In this document: piece after piece, positions 50,758-63,765 of the stretch | Position numbering within the stretch: position 1 is the first letter of the stretch | Layout of the letters: each line of letters opens with the position of its first letter | From: Anaeromyxobacter paludicola | GTDB taxonomy: Bacteria; Myxococcota; Myxococcia; Myxococcales; Anaeromyxobacteraceae | Direction: 5' to 3' | DNA: 64,000 bases | Assembly: GCF_023169965.1 (NCBI RefSeq) | Contig: NZ_AP025592.1 | Coordinates: 2,046,001-2,110,000 of the forward strand | Made by a program: the position numbers and the translations under genes | Notes under the pieces: generated by a model | Database searches by the model: none | The model's input: the letters and a program-made list of their open reading frames with translations, nothing else | Told to the model about the DNA's origin: nothing

Positions 50758-51561
50758 GTGGAGGCCTCGCTCCAGTTCCTCGGCACCGCCGGCGCCCGGC
50801 ACGTCGTCGCCGCCCAGTCCCGCCACTCGGGCGGGCTGGTCTGGCGGGTGGCCGGCGCCACGGTCTGGGTCGACCCCGGGCCGGGCGCGCTCGTCCGCGC
50901 CCTCTCGGCCGCGCCGCCCCTCGACCCGGCGGCGGTCACCGCGCTCGTCCTCACCCACCGCCACCTCGACCACGCCGGCGACGCCACCGCCGCCGTCGAG
51001 GCGATGACCGGCGGCGGCTTCCACGCCCGCGGCGCGCTCTACGCGCCGGCCGACGCGCTCGACGAGGAGCCGGTGGTCTTCCGGTACGCGCAGCGCTTCC
51101 CGCGGGCGGTGGTGCGGCTCCGGGCCGGCGGCTCCTACCGGCTCGCGCCGGGGCTCACCCTGGAGACGCCGCTCGCCCACGACCACGGCGTCGAGACCTA
51201 CGGCTACCGGCTCGCGTTCGGCGGGCTCACCGCCTGCCACGTGGTGGACACCTTCTGGATGGACGCGCTGCCGGAGGCGTACGCCGGGGCCGACCTCCTC
51301 GTCGTCAACACCACCCGCCGCTCCGGCCGCGACCGGCGCATCCTGCACCTCGGCGCCGACGACGCCGAGCGGCTGGTGGCGGCGGTGCGGCCCCGGCTCG
51401 CCGTCCTGACCCACTTCGGCAAGCAGCTCCTGGCCGGCCCGCCGGCGCGGTTCGCCCTCGCCATCTCGGAGCGGACCGGCGTGCCGGTCGTGGCGGCGGA
51501 GGACGGGATGATCCTGCCGCTCACCCCGGAGGCGCTCGACGCGCCGGGCGCGCCGGGTTAG
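50758..51561 (+). CDS. Metallo-beta-lactamase fold hydrolase
   Basis: The 267-residue protein starts at GTG 50758. It has SLQFLGTAGARHVVAAQSRH, an MBL-fold opening of the RNase Z/arylsulfatase-like kind, the metal motif LTHRHLDHAGD (HxHxDH), a later LAHDHGVETYGYRL, DTFWMD and LAVLTHFGKQLLAG (H of site 4). The product is probably a Zn- or Fe-dependent hydrolase, with nucleic acid or phosphodiester substrates possible; none can be chosen. It lies 53 bases after apt and 11 bases before the reductase gene, so a shared operon is likely. Confidence 0.85.
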   Translation: MEASLQFLGTAGARHVVAAQSRHSGGLVWRVAGATVWVDPGPGALVRALSAAPPLDPAAVTALVLTHRHLDHAGDATAAVEAMTGGGFHARGALYAPADALDEEPVVFRYAQRFPRAVVRLRAGGSYRLAPGLTLETPLAHDHGVETYGYRLAFGGLTACHVVDTFWMDALPEAYAGADLLVVNTTRRSGRDRRILHLGADDAERLVAAVRPRLAVLTHFGKQLLAGPPARFALAISERTGVPVVAAEDGMILPLTPEALDAPGAPG

Positions 51562-51572
51562 GACCCCGCCGG

Positions 51573-52280
51573 ATGCACGTCGAGATCCCCTTCGCGCCGG
51601 CCGCCGTCGTCGCGGCGCACGACGAGACCGCCGCCCTCCGGGCCGTCTCGCTCCAGCTGCCGCCGGCGCTGGCGCGGTCCCACGAGCGCCCCGGACAGGT
51701 GGTGAAGCTGCGCGCGCCGTCGGGGGAGAGCTACTTCGCGCTCGCCAGCGCGCCGCGCGCCGACGGGCGGGTCGACCTCCTCGTGAAGCGCGGCGGGCGG
51801 GTCGCCGACGCCGTGGTGGCGGCGGCCGCGCCGGGCGCGCTCCTGGACGTGAGCCCGCCCATCGGCAAGGGCTTCCCGGTCGAGGAGGCGCGCGGCCGCG
51901 ACGTGCTCCTCTTCGCCGCCGGGTCGGGCATCGCGCCGATCCGCGCGGTGGTGCAGCACCTCGTCTCGCGGCGCGCCGAGGTGCGGCGCGTGACGCTCTT
52001 CTACGGCCAGCGCCACGGCTCGGAGTTCGCCTACGTCCGGGAGCACCTCGACTGGGAGCGCGCCGGGGTGCGGGTGGTGCTCTGCCCCTCCGGCGAGGAC
52101 GACGCCTGGCCCGGGCTGCGCGGCCGGGTGCAGGAGGTGGCGCGCACGCTCGCCTTCGGCGGCAGCGCGCCCGGCGAGTCGGTGGCGTTCGTCTCGGGGA
52201 TGACCTCGATGGTGGACGACGTGCGCGCCACCCTGGCCGAGGCGGGCGTCCCGCCGGGCCGGGTGCACCTCAACTTCTGA
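51573..52280 (+). CDS. FNR-like FAD/NAD(P)-binding reductase
   Basis: The 235-residue protein has a ferredoxin-reductase-like layout: a flavin-binding beta barrel (RPGQVVKLRAPSGESYFALASA instead of the usual RxYS), then an NAD(P) Rossmann domain (VLLFAAGSGIAPIRAVVQHL, VTLFYGQRHGSEFAY, VAFVSGMTSMVDDVRATL, ending VHLNF). It is related to the HmpA/dihydroorotate dehydrogenase electron-transfer and sulfhydrogenase gamma subunit family but lacks a C-terminal Cys cluster, so no 2Fe-2S is present. Its partner is not evident. Start ATG 51573 has AGGA ten bases upstream. Confidence 0.85.
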   Translation: MHVEIPFAPAAVVAAHDETAALRAVSLQLPPALARSHERPGQVVKLRAPSGESYFALASAPRADGRVDLLVKRGGRVADAVVAAAAPGALLDVSPPIGKGFPVEEARGRDVLLFAAGSGIAPIRAVVQHLVSRRAEVRRVTLFYGQRHGSEFAYVREHLDWERAGVRVVLCPSGEDDAWPGLRGRVQEVARTLAFGGSAPGESVAFVSGMTSMVDDVRATLAEAGVPPGRVHLNF

Positions 52281-52339
52281 CGCCGGCGCCTCGCAGTTTC
52301 GGCGCCGCGCGCGGGGCGGCGTCCGCTACACTCGCCCCC

Positions 52340-53383
52340 ATGGCGACCGCCACCACCGCCCGCGTCGCGCTCATCCTGCTCGTGGTCCTGGCGGCGGGGC
52401 TCCTCGGGGTCCTGCTGTCGCCGTTCGCGAGCCCGTTCTTCATCGCCGCGGTGCTGGCCGGCGCGGTCCACCCCTGGATGGAGTCGCTCTCCCGCCGCCT
52501 CGGCGGGCGCCGCCAGCTCGCCGGGACGGTGCTGCTGCTCGCGCTGGTCGTGGTGGTGCTCGTCCCGCTCGGCTGGCTCGGCACCGAGCTGGTGCGGCAG
52601 GTGATCGGCGCGGTGGGCTGGCTGCGCGAGGCGCTCCAGAGCGAGGGGACCGCGGGGCTCGTCTCCGAGCTGCCCGGCTGGGCGCGGCCGCTGGTGCAGC
52701 GCGCCCTGGACGGCCTGCCGCACGGCCTCGAGGAGCTGCAGTCGCTGGCGGCCAGGGAGGGCGGGCGGGCGGCGGTCGCCCTGGGCGGGATCCTCGGGAC
52801 CGCCGGGAGCTTCCTCTTCAAGACGGCGATGTTCCTCATCGCCTTCTTCTTCTTCCTCGTGGACGGGCCGAGGCTCGTGGCGTGGGGGAGCGCGGTGCTG
52901 CCGCTCAAGCGCGGGCAGCTCGCCGAGCTCCTCGGCGACTTCCGCAACGTGACCGTCTCGGTGCTCCTCTCCACCATCGCCACCGCCGGCGTGCAGACGG
53001 TGCTCGCGGTGATCGGCTACGTCGTGGCCGGGGTGCCCAACGCGCTCTTCTTCGCCTTCGTCACCTTCGTCCTCGGGCTCGTCCCGGCGGTCGGCGCGAC
53101 CGTGGTGGTCCTCGCCATGGCGCTCCTGCAGTTCGTGACCGGCCACCACGTCGCCGGCGTGGCGCTCGCGCTCTACGGCCTGCTCGTGGTCGGGATGATC
53201 GACAACGTGGTGAAGCCGCTGCTGATGCGCGGCCGGCTCGCCATCCACGGCGCGGTGATCTTCTTCGCGCTGCTCGGCGGCCTCGCGGTGTTCGGGCCGG
53301 TCGGGCTCGCGGCCGGGCCGCTCATCGTGGCCTTCTTCATCGCCGCGGTGCGCATGTTCGGGCGCGACTTCGGCGAGAACTAG
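52340..53383 (+). CDS. AI-2E family (PerM-like) membrane transporter
   Basis: The 347-residue protein has about eight membrane helices: two at the N-terminus, then a long amphipathic region of about 100 residues, then a C-terminal bundle with the family hallmark GVPNALFFAFVTFVLGLVPAVGATVVV and IDNVVKPLLMRG. It belongs to the AI-2E/PerM superfamily, whose members act as AI-2 exporters or Na+/H+ antiporters; the substrate here is undetermined. ATG 52340 begins the first hydrophobic segment. It converges on the AsnC-type gene 22 bases away. Confidence 0.9.
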   Translation: MATATTARVALILLVVLAAGLLGVLLSPFASPFFIAAVLAGAVHPWMESLSRRLGGRRQLAGTVLLLALVVVVLVPLGWLGTELVRQVIGAVGWLREALQSEGTAGLVSELPGWARPLVQRALDGLPHGLEELQSLAAREGGRAAVALGGILGTAGSFLFKTAMFLIAFFFFLVDGPRLVAWGSAVLPLKRGQLAELLGDFRNVTVSVLLSTIATAGVQTVLAVIGYVVAGVPNALFFAFVTFVLGLVPAVGATVVVLAMALLQFVTGHHVAGVALALYGLLVVGMIDNVVKPLLMRGRLAIHGAVIFFALLGGLAVFGPVGLAAGPLIVAFFIAAVRMFGRDFGEN

Positions 53384-53405
53384 CGCGACCGCGCGGCCGC
53401 GCCCG

Positions 53406-53654
53406 CTAGCCCTCCGGCTTGAAGGCGCGGAACGCGAGCAGCGTCTCGGTCTCGCGGATCCCGGGGACCCGCTGCAGCCGGCCGGGGATGAGGTCGCCGA
53501 AGGCCTCGGTCGTCGGGGCGTACAGCTTCACGAGCAGGTCGAACGGGCCGGTGATCGAGTGGACCTCCGAGACCCCGTCGATCTCCATCACCTTGTTCGC
53601 GACCTCGTCGATCCGGCCCAGCTCGCAGCGAATGAGCACGAAGGCGGCCTTCAT
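53406..53654 (-). CDS. Stand-alone Lrp/AsnC-type ligand-binding (RAM) domain
   Basis: The 82-residue protein is exactly an AsnC_trans_reg domain: AFVLIRCELGRIDEVANKVM, EVHSITGPFDLLVKLYAPTT, GDLIPGRLQRVPGIRETETL. It lacks the N-terminal HTH of Lrp/AsnC regulators. The family binds amino acids in an alpha/beta dimer or octamer; stand-alone versions are known in archaea and bacteria and may sense amino acids or interact with other proteins. ATG 53654 is preceded by a purine-rich GGAGGAAACG. The acyl-CoA dehydrogenase gene lies 186 bases upstream on the same strand. Confidence 0.9.
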   Translation of the reverse strand: MKAAFVLIRCELGRIDEVANKVMEIDGVSEVHSITGPFDLLVKLYAPTTEAFGDLIPGRLQRVPGIRETETLLAFRAFKPEG

Positions 53655-53840
53655 CGTTTCCTCCCGGGTGGGGGCCGCTCGGGCCCGCTCGCACGCTACC
53701 TCAGGACCCGCCCGCCGTCCCGTCCCTTGCGGCGCGGGCGCTCACTCCCCATCGTGCAGAGTGGTGGGTGGGGTCGGTGGACGACAAGGGAGGGGTCGAG
53801 GGCGGTCGCCGGACACGGCGGCCGCCCTTCGCTTGGGCGG

Positions 53841-55655
<1,815 letters not shown>

Positions 55656-55803
55656 GCGGTGCTCCTGGGCTGATTCTCGGGTCAACGCCCAGAACATGTT
55701 GTCCGTGACGTGTCGCGTCAACCCGGCCTGCCGAGGGCCTTTGGGTGCGGCGAGGTGGCGATCTCGGTCGAGGGGATCGGCCGTGCGGCCGGCCGGCCGG
55801 CGC

Positions 55804-56736
55804 TCACGGCCAGGAGGGCTCGGCGCCGTGCCAGTCGGCCGTGACCTCGAGCCACATGGCGAGGCCGGCCCAGCGTCCGAACGGGGCGTACATCCGTCGG
55901 ATCGCCCGGTCGGTCGGCTGCGTCTTCCGCCGGCGGAGCCGGGCCACCTTGGCGCGCGTCCACGAGTCGAGCGCCAGGTGGTCGTGGCGGCCGAGGAGCC
56001 GGAGCAGGTGCTCGGTGGCGTACGGGCCGAAGCCGGCGAGCTTCGCGATCTGCGCCCCCAGCGCCGCCGTGTCGAGCGGCGAGTCGCGCCAGGCCTCCAC
56101 GTCGAGCGCGCCGCTCGCGACGTCGCGGGCGAGGGTGTGGAGGAACGGGGCCCGGTAGCCGGCCCGGACCACCTCCCGGTAGAACCGCTCCCCCTTCGAC
56201 GCCATCGCCGCCGGGGTCGGGAAGGTCCGGCCGCCCCGGGGCGCGGGCTCGCCCATCTCGGTGACGAGCTTGGCGGTCATGGCCCGGGTGAGCGCCCAGG
56301 AGCAGTTGGTGGTGCAGAGGGTCTTCACCGCGTCCTCGAACACGGTGGGGGAGCGGAGCATGCGGCCCGCGCCGCGCTCGGCGGCCCAGCGGAGGTCGGG
56401 CAGCGCGGGGCGCCGTGGTGCCTGCTGCGCCGCGAAGCTCCGCACCAGCGCGTAGAAGGGCTCGAGGTCCTCGTCGAGCGCGAGCGCGGCCGAGAGCTGG
56501 CGGCGCGCCTCGGCCGCCTCGGCGGCGGAGAGCCGGCCCTCGGCGGTGAGCCGCACCGCGAGGCCGCCGCCCGGCCCGCCCCGCTCCGCCACCTCGGCGT
56601 GCACCGCGCGGCCGGGGCGCAGGAGCAGCGGGCGCGCCAGCACGCGCCGCTCGGCGTCCCAGGTCCAGGGCGCGAGGTCGTAGAAGCCGTGGGACCGGAC
56701 GGTGAGGTCGAGGTCGAAGGGGACGGGGGTGTTCAT
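55804..56736 (-). CDS. HhH-GPD DNA glycosylase (AlkA/3-methyladenine type)
   Basis: The 310-residue protein starts with an AlkA/OGG-like N-terminal beta domain (FDLDLTVRSHGFYDLAPWTW) and contains FEDAVKTLCTTNCSWALTRAM, then the helix-hairpin-helix LAGFGPYATEHLLRLLGRHD followed by the catalytic Asp in HLALDSWTRAKV. The helix-hairpin-helix has Gly-Phe-Gly and no Lys at the OGG1 catalytic position, so it is probably a monofunctional glycosylase that removes alkylated or otherwise damaged bases. ATG 56736 is chosen. It follows secA by a hairpin-rich spacer. Confidence 0.8.
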   Translation of the reverse strand: MNTPVPFDLDLTVRSHGFYDLAPWTWDAERRVLARPLLLRPGRAVHAEVAERGGPGGGLAVRLTAEGRLSAAEAAEARRQLSAALALDEDLEPFYALVRSFAAQQAPRRPALPDLRWAAERGAGRMLRSPTVFEDAVKTLCTTNCSWALTRAMTAKLVTEMGEPAPRGGRTFPTPAAMASKGERFYREVVRAGYRAPFLHTLARDVASGALDVEAWRDSPLDTAALGAQIAKLAGFGPYATEHLLRLLGRHDHLALDSWTRAKVARLRRRKTQPTDRAIRRMYAPFGRWAGLAMWLEVTADWHGAEPSWP

Positions 56737-56742
56737 ATCTCA

Positions 56743-56888
56743 CGGGGACTGCGTCCCCGCCCCGCCGGCAGAGCCGTCGGGGCCCCACCCCTGCTCGCCG
56801 GGGCCCTTGCGCCCCCGCGCCCGCCTTCGCGGGTCGCGGAGGCTCGCCCGGCTGGGAGGGGCTGCGCCCCTCCCCAGCTGCGCTGGGG
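56743..56888. repeat. Cluster of three perfect hairpins with an identical TGC triloop
   Basis: Arms are CGGGGAC/GTCCCCG (56743-56759), GGGAGGGGC/GCCCCTCCC (56854-56874) and CCCCAGC/GCTGGGG (56872-56888), each closing on TGC. The second and third overlap by three bases and are mutually exclusive. The region lies between the glycosylase start and the secA stop; no T-run follows. The gap also contains further GC-rich inverted sequence (56760-56850) and no gene that I can support. Confidence 0.6.
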
Positions 56889-56918
56889 CCCCTCCCCGCC
56901 GGCGTCCCTCCCCGCGGG

Positions 56919-59756
<2,838 letters not shown>

Positions 59757-59914
59757 CGAGTCCTCTGTGCTCCCAGAAAGCAAAAGCGCCTGCGGCCACG
59801 CCGGGTGGGTCCGTCGCGCGGCGGCAAGCGCTGCGAAACTACCTGCTTAGGTAACACCGCGCCAGCCGAAATCAAATGGGGCCGGCCCGCGGTGGAGGCG
59901 AGCCCTGGGGCCGG

Positions 59915-60877
59915 TCATTCCATGAGGAACTTCCGGGGGTTCTCGGCTGTTCCGTCCACCCGCACCTCGTAGTGCAGGTGGGGGCCGGTGGACTTGCCGG
60001 TGGACCCCACGGCGCCCACCTGCGTGCCCTTCGTCACCCGCTCTCCCCGGCGCACCAGGATGCGCGAGAGATGCCCGAAGCGGGTCTTCAGCCCGCCGCC
60101 GTGATCGAGGACCACCACGTTCCCGTACCCGTGCTCCACGCCGGCGAACTCCACCACCGCGTCGGAGGGCGCCAGGACCGGGTCGCCGGGGCGGGCGGCG
60201 ATGTCGAGCCCGCGGTGGATCGCCCGCTCGGCCGTGTAGGGGTCGAGCCGGGTGCCGTAGTCGCTCGTCACGTAGCCGCGGGCCGGCCAGACCGCCGGGA
60301 TCCGGTCGAGGAGCGAGCGCTGCGCGTCGAAGTAGGCGAGGGCGCCGCGGAGCTCTCCCGCCCCGCGCTCGGCGCGGTCCCTCAGCTCGCCGAGGGCGGC
60401 GCCGGCCCGGGAGGCGGGGCGCCCCTCCGGCGCGGCGGCGGGGGGGGCCAGGGGCGGCGCGGGCGCCGGGCCGCTGCGGCCGTCGGGCGCGGACGCCGGC
60501 GCCGCCTCGTCCTGCGGGCGGGGGCGCGGGGCGGCGCGGGCCGGCTCGAGCCGGCCGCTCGAGGCCCGGAGGCTGGCGTCGAGCCGCTCCACGTCGTCGA
60601 GCGTGGCGGAGACGTGGGCCACCTGCTGCTCCACGTCGGAGAGGCGGAGCCTCAGCGCGGCGTTCTCGTCCCGGAGCGCGCGGTTGGCCGCGGCCACGCC
60701 CAGGAGCGACGCGTAGTGGACGCCGGTGCCGCCGAGCGCGGCGAGCGCCAGCGCGGCGGCGAAGGCGAGCCGCCGCGGCAGCCCGCGCTTCACCTGGTAG
60801 CGCCGGACCGCCTCTCCGTGGGTGCCGACCACCAGCACGGTGACCGGGTCGCCCGGACCTCTTCCCCGGGGTCTCAT
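59915..60877 (-). CDS. M23 (LytM-type) peptidoglycan endopeptidase with coiled-coil
   Basis: The 320-residue protein is anchored by one N-terminal helix (LAFAAALALAALGGTGVHYA), has a coiled-coil (NRALRDENAALRLRLSDVEQ) and a Pro-rich linker, then an M23 domain with HRGLDIAA, HGYGNVVVLDHGG, GHLSRILVRRGE and HLHYEVRVDG. The zinc ligands HxxxD and HxH are in place, so it is probably an active periplasmic cross-link hydrolase, similar to EnvC/MepM-type proteins. ATG 60877 is preferred. It is separated from secA by 158 bases and from the phosphatase by 99. Confidence 0.88.
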   Translation of the reverse strand: MRPRGRGPGDPVTVLVVGTHGEAVRRYQVKRGLPRRLAFAAALALAALGGTGVHYASLLGVAAANRALRDENAALRLRLSDVEQQVAHVSATLDDVERLDASLRASSGRLEPARAAPRPRPQDEAAPASAPDGRSGPAPAPPLAPPAAAPEGRPASRAGAALGELRDRAERGAGELRGALAYFDAQRSLLDRIPAVWPARGYVTSDYGTRLDPYTAERAIHRGLDIAARPGDPVLAPSDAVVEFAGVEHGYGNVVVLDHGGGLKTRFGHLSRILVRRGERVTKGTQVGAVGSTGKSTGPHLHYEVRVDGTAENPRKFLME

Positions 60878-60976
60878 CGCGGCCAAACCTAGGGGCGGCC
60901 CGGCTGGCCGGGAAGCTCGCCGCGCCGGGGCACGAGGGGCGGCCGTCTCGGCGGGGGCGCGAGCGACCGCCGGGGA

Positions 60977-61735
60977 TCAGTCGATGCGGACCACCACCAC
61001 GGTGACGTTGTCGTCGCCACCGGCGGCGTTGGCGAGGTCCACGAGGCGCCGCGGCGCCTCCTCGACCGGCGCGCCGGCGACCACCTCGAGGAGCCGCTCG
61101 TCGCCCACCATGTTGGTGAGGCCGTCGGAGCAGACGAGCAGCCGGTCGCCGGGCTCCACCTCGAGCCCGATGAGGTCCACGAGCACCTGCTCCTCGAACC
61201 CCACCGAGCGGGTGATGATGTTCTTGAAGCGGCTGGTGCGGGCCTCCTCGGCGGTGATCGCGCCGGCCTTGAGCTGCTCGTTCACGAGCGAGTGGTCCTC
61301 GGAGACCTGGTAGATGCTCCCGCCGCGCACCAGGTAACAGCGGCTGTCGCCGACGTGGGCCACGAACGCGCCCACGCCGCGGAGCACCAGCAGCGCCGTG
61401 ACGGTGGTGCCCATGCCGGCGAGCGCCGGGTCGCCCTGGGCGGCGCGGTAGATGGCGGCGCAGGCGTCCTCGACCGCCTCCCGGAGGACGTTGCGCAGCG
61501 GGTGCTCGCCGAGCGGGCGCGAGCTCTCGAACAGCGCCGGAGCGGCCTCGCGGGCGCGCCGGACGCGGCCCTGGATGGTCTCGACCGCCATCCGCGAGGC
61601 CGTCCCCCCGCCCGCGTGGCCGCCCATCCCGTCCGCCACCACGAAGAGCCCGAGCGGCTCGTCCACGAGGAACGAGTCCTCGTTGTGGTCACGTCTCTGG
61701 CCGACGTCGGAGAGGCCGCGGGCGGCGATGGTCAT
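60977..61735 (-). CDS. PP2C-type serine/threonine phosphatase
   Basis: The 252-residue protein has the PP2C/PPM metal-binding motifs QRRDHNEDSFL, VVADGMGGHAGG, VGDSRCYLVRGG, LLVCSDGLTNMVGD and the terminal GGDDNVTVVVVRI. It dephosphorylates Ser/Thr proteins in the cytoplasm using Mn2+ or Mg2+ and is normally a partner of Hanks-type kinases, which are numerous in myxobacteria but absent from this window. ATG 61735 starts the fold. It is 57 bases from the recN stop, on the same strand. Confidence 0.95.
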   Translation of the reverse strand: MTIAARGLSDVGQRRDHNEDSFLVDEPLGLFVVADGMGGHAGGGTASRMAVETIQGRVRRAREAAPALFESSRPLGEHPLRNVLREAVEDACAAIYRAAQGDPALAGMGTTVTALLVLRGVGAFVAHVGDSRCYLVRGGSIYQVSEDHSLVNEQLKAGAITAEEARTSRFKNIITRSVGFEEQVLVDLIGLEVEPGDRLLVCSDGLTNMVGDERLLEVVAGAPVEEAPRRLVDLANAAGGDDNVTVVVVRID

Positions 61736-61791
61736 GGCGGGGCGCGCCCGTGAGCGCGGAGCGGGATCGTACCCCTGCCGCGCCGCGGGGG

Positions 61792-63636
61792 TCAACGCGA
61801 TCCGCCCGCGCCGGCGCTCCTCTTCTTCGCCGCGACCCGCGCCGCCGTCCGCACCGGAGCGGCGCGCCGGCCTTGTCGCGGCGCAGGCTCGGCCGCGGCC
61901 CCGCCGCCCGCCCCCTCCGCTGCCCCCGCCCGCGCCGCCTCGAGCAGCGCCGCCGCGTGCTCGAGCGCGGACGGCCCGAGGGTGGCGCCGGCGAGCATCC
62001 TCGCCACCTCCTCGCGCCGCGCCGCGTCGCCCTCGAGGAGCCGGACCGCCGTGAACGTCCGGCCGCCGGACACCCGCTTCTCCACCCGGTGGTGCCGGTC
62101 GGCGAAGGCCGCCACCTGCGGCAGGTGGGTGACGCAGATCACCTGCCGGCCCCGGGAGACCTCGAGCAGCCGGCGCCCCACCGCCTCGGCGACGGCGCCG
62201 CCGATCCCGGAGTCCACCTCGTCGAAGACGTAGGTGCGCATCGGGTCGGTGCGCGAGAGGGCGCGCTTCACCGCGAGCAGCACGCGGGAGAGCTCGCCGC
62301 CCGAGGCGATGCGGGCGAGCGGGCGCGGCGCCTCCCCGGGGTTCGGGGCGATGAGCAGCTCCGCCTCCTCGGCGCCGCCCGGCGCGAGCCGCCGGCCGGC
62401 CACCTCCACGCCCCCCTCCGGCGGCCGGAAGGCCACCTCGATCCGGCAGCGCCCCATGGCCAGGGCGCCGAGCTCCGCCTGCACCTCCGCGCAGAAGGCG
62501 CGCGCCGCCGAGGCCCGGGCGCGCGTGAGCTCGGCGGCGCCGGCCGCGGCCCGGGCCGCGAGCGCCGGCTCGGCGGCGGCGAGCTCCTCGAGCCGCCCGG
62601 CCCCGCCCGCGGCGGCGGCCAGCTCCGCCCGCATCTCCCCGGCCCGCTCGAGCGCGCGCGCGAGGCTCCCGCCGTGCTTGCGGGCGAGGGCGCGCAGCGC
62701 ACCGAGCCGCTCGTCGAGCTCCGAGAGCCGCTCGGGGTCTCCGCCGAGGGCGGCGCCGTAGCGCGCCAGCGCCCGCCCCGCCTCGTCCACCTCGGCGGCG
62801 GCGGAGCGCAGGAGCGCGACGACCGGCTCGAGCCGCGGATCGACGTGGGCCGCCGGCTCGAGCGCCCGGAGCGCGAGCCCCAGCCGCTCGGCCGCGCTCC
62901 CCTCCTCGCCGTAGGCGCAGGCCTCGGCGCGAGCGGCCGCGTCGCGCAGCCGGGCGGCCTGGGCGAGGACCACCCGCTCCTGCTCGAGCCGCTGGTCCTC
63001 GCCGGCCTCGGGCGCGAGCGCGTCGATCTCGCGGAGCTGGAAGGCGAGGTAGTCGGCGCGGGCGGCCCGCTCGCTCTCCCCGCGCGCCAGCGCCTCGCGC
63101 TCCCGGACCGCCGCGGCGAGCGCGTCGAACCGCTCGCGGTAGCGCGCGAGCGCCCCCTGCGCCCCGGCGAAGGCGTCGAGCAGGCCGGTGTGCGACTCGG
63201 CGCGGAGCAGCGCCACGTGCTCGTGCTGGCCGCAGATGTCGAGCGCCCCGCGGAGCGCCGACTCGAGCATGCCGACGGTGCAGAGCGCGCCGTTCACGAA
63301 GGCCCGCCCCCGGCCGCCGCGGCTGGCCACGCGCCGCACGAGGAGCTCCGCGCCGCCCCCCTCCGCCGGCTCGGGCGCCGGGATCCCCGCCGCGGCCAGG
63401 CGCGCGAGGACGGGGTGGTCGGGCGGGAGCTCGAAGAGGGCCTCGACCACCGCCTCGTCGGCGCCGTCGCGCAGCACGTCGGCGCCCATGCGCCCCCCGA
63501 GCACGAGGTGGAGGGCGTTCACGAGGATCGACTTGCCGGCGCCGGTCTCGCCGGTGAGCACGTTCAGTCCCGGGCCGAAGCGCACCTCGGCGGCGTCCAC
63601 CACGGCGAGGCCGGAGATTCGGAGCGTCGTGAGCAT
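61792..63636 (-). CDS. recN: DNA repair protein RecN
   Basis: The 614-residue protein is an SMC-like ATPase: LTTLRISGLAVVDAAEVRFG, Walker A GETGAGKS near 35-42, a coiled-coil interior with the RecN zinc-less globular part (CGQHEHVALLR), the signature IASGGELSRVLLAVK, Walker B YVFDEVDSGIGG, and QVICVTHLPQVAAFAD. It holds broken DNA ends together during recombinational repair. The C-terminal 70 residues are Ala/Gly/Arg-rich and probably disordered. ATG 63636 (MLTTLRI) is preferred. A CTG-N10-CAG box lies 29 bases upstream, suggesting SOS control. Confidence 0.95.
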   Translation of the reverse strand: MLTTLRISGLAVVDAAEVRFGPGLNVLTGETGAGKSILVNALHLVLGGRMGADVLRDGADEAVVEALFELPPDHPVLARLAAAGIPAPEPAEGGGAELLVRRVASRGGRGRAFVNGALCTVGMLESALRGALDICGQHEHVALLRAESHTGLLDAFAGAQGALARYRERFDALAAAVREREALARGESERAARADYLAFQLREIDALAPEAGEDQRLEQERVVLAQAARLRDAAARAEACAYGEEGSAAERLGLALRALEPAAHVDPRLEPVVALLRSAAAEVDEAGRALARYGAALGGDPERLSELDERLGALRALARKHGGSLARALERAGEMRAELAAAAGGAGRLEELAAAEPALAARAAAGAAELTRARASAARAFCAEVQAELGALAMGRCRIEVAFRPPEGGVEVAGRRLAPGGAEEAELLIAPNPGEAPRPLARIASGGELSRVLLAVKRALSRTDPMRTYVFDEVDSGIGGAVAEAVGRRLLEVSRGRQVICVTHLPQVAAFADRHHRVEKRVSGGRTFTAVRLLEGDAARREEVARMLAGATLGPSALEHAAALLEAARAGAAEGAGGGAAAEPAPRQGRRAAPVRTAARVAAKKRSAGAGGSR

Positions 63637-63664
63637 GCGGGGAGTCTGCCACCCGGCCCTGACA

Positions 63665-63680
63665 CTGCGCAAATTTTCAG
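63665..63680. promoter_or_regulatory. CTG-N10-CAG box in the recN promoter region (possible LexA site)
   Basis: CTGCGCAAATTTTCAG is a palindromic-end 16-mer with AT-rich centre, the arrangement of the E. coli LexA consensus. It lies 29 bases upstream of recN, a classic SOS gene, and 85 bases before the divergent kinase gene. LexA sites differ in myxobacteria, so this is a suggestion only. Confidence 0.35.
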
Positions 63681-63765
63681 TAGTCTGGCGCCGGGCCCGG
63701 TCCCCCTCCTACTAGGCGACCAGTCAGGGGCTGGACCCGGCCGGTAGCTGGCGAGCGATATCGCG

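Noticed and set aside
56740-56918. Small gene between the glycosylase and secA
   Set aside because: The minus-strand frame is Gly/Arg/Pro-rich and overlaps the three hairpins; no ribosome site or conserved look.
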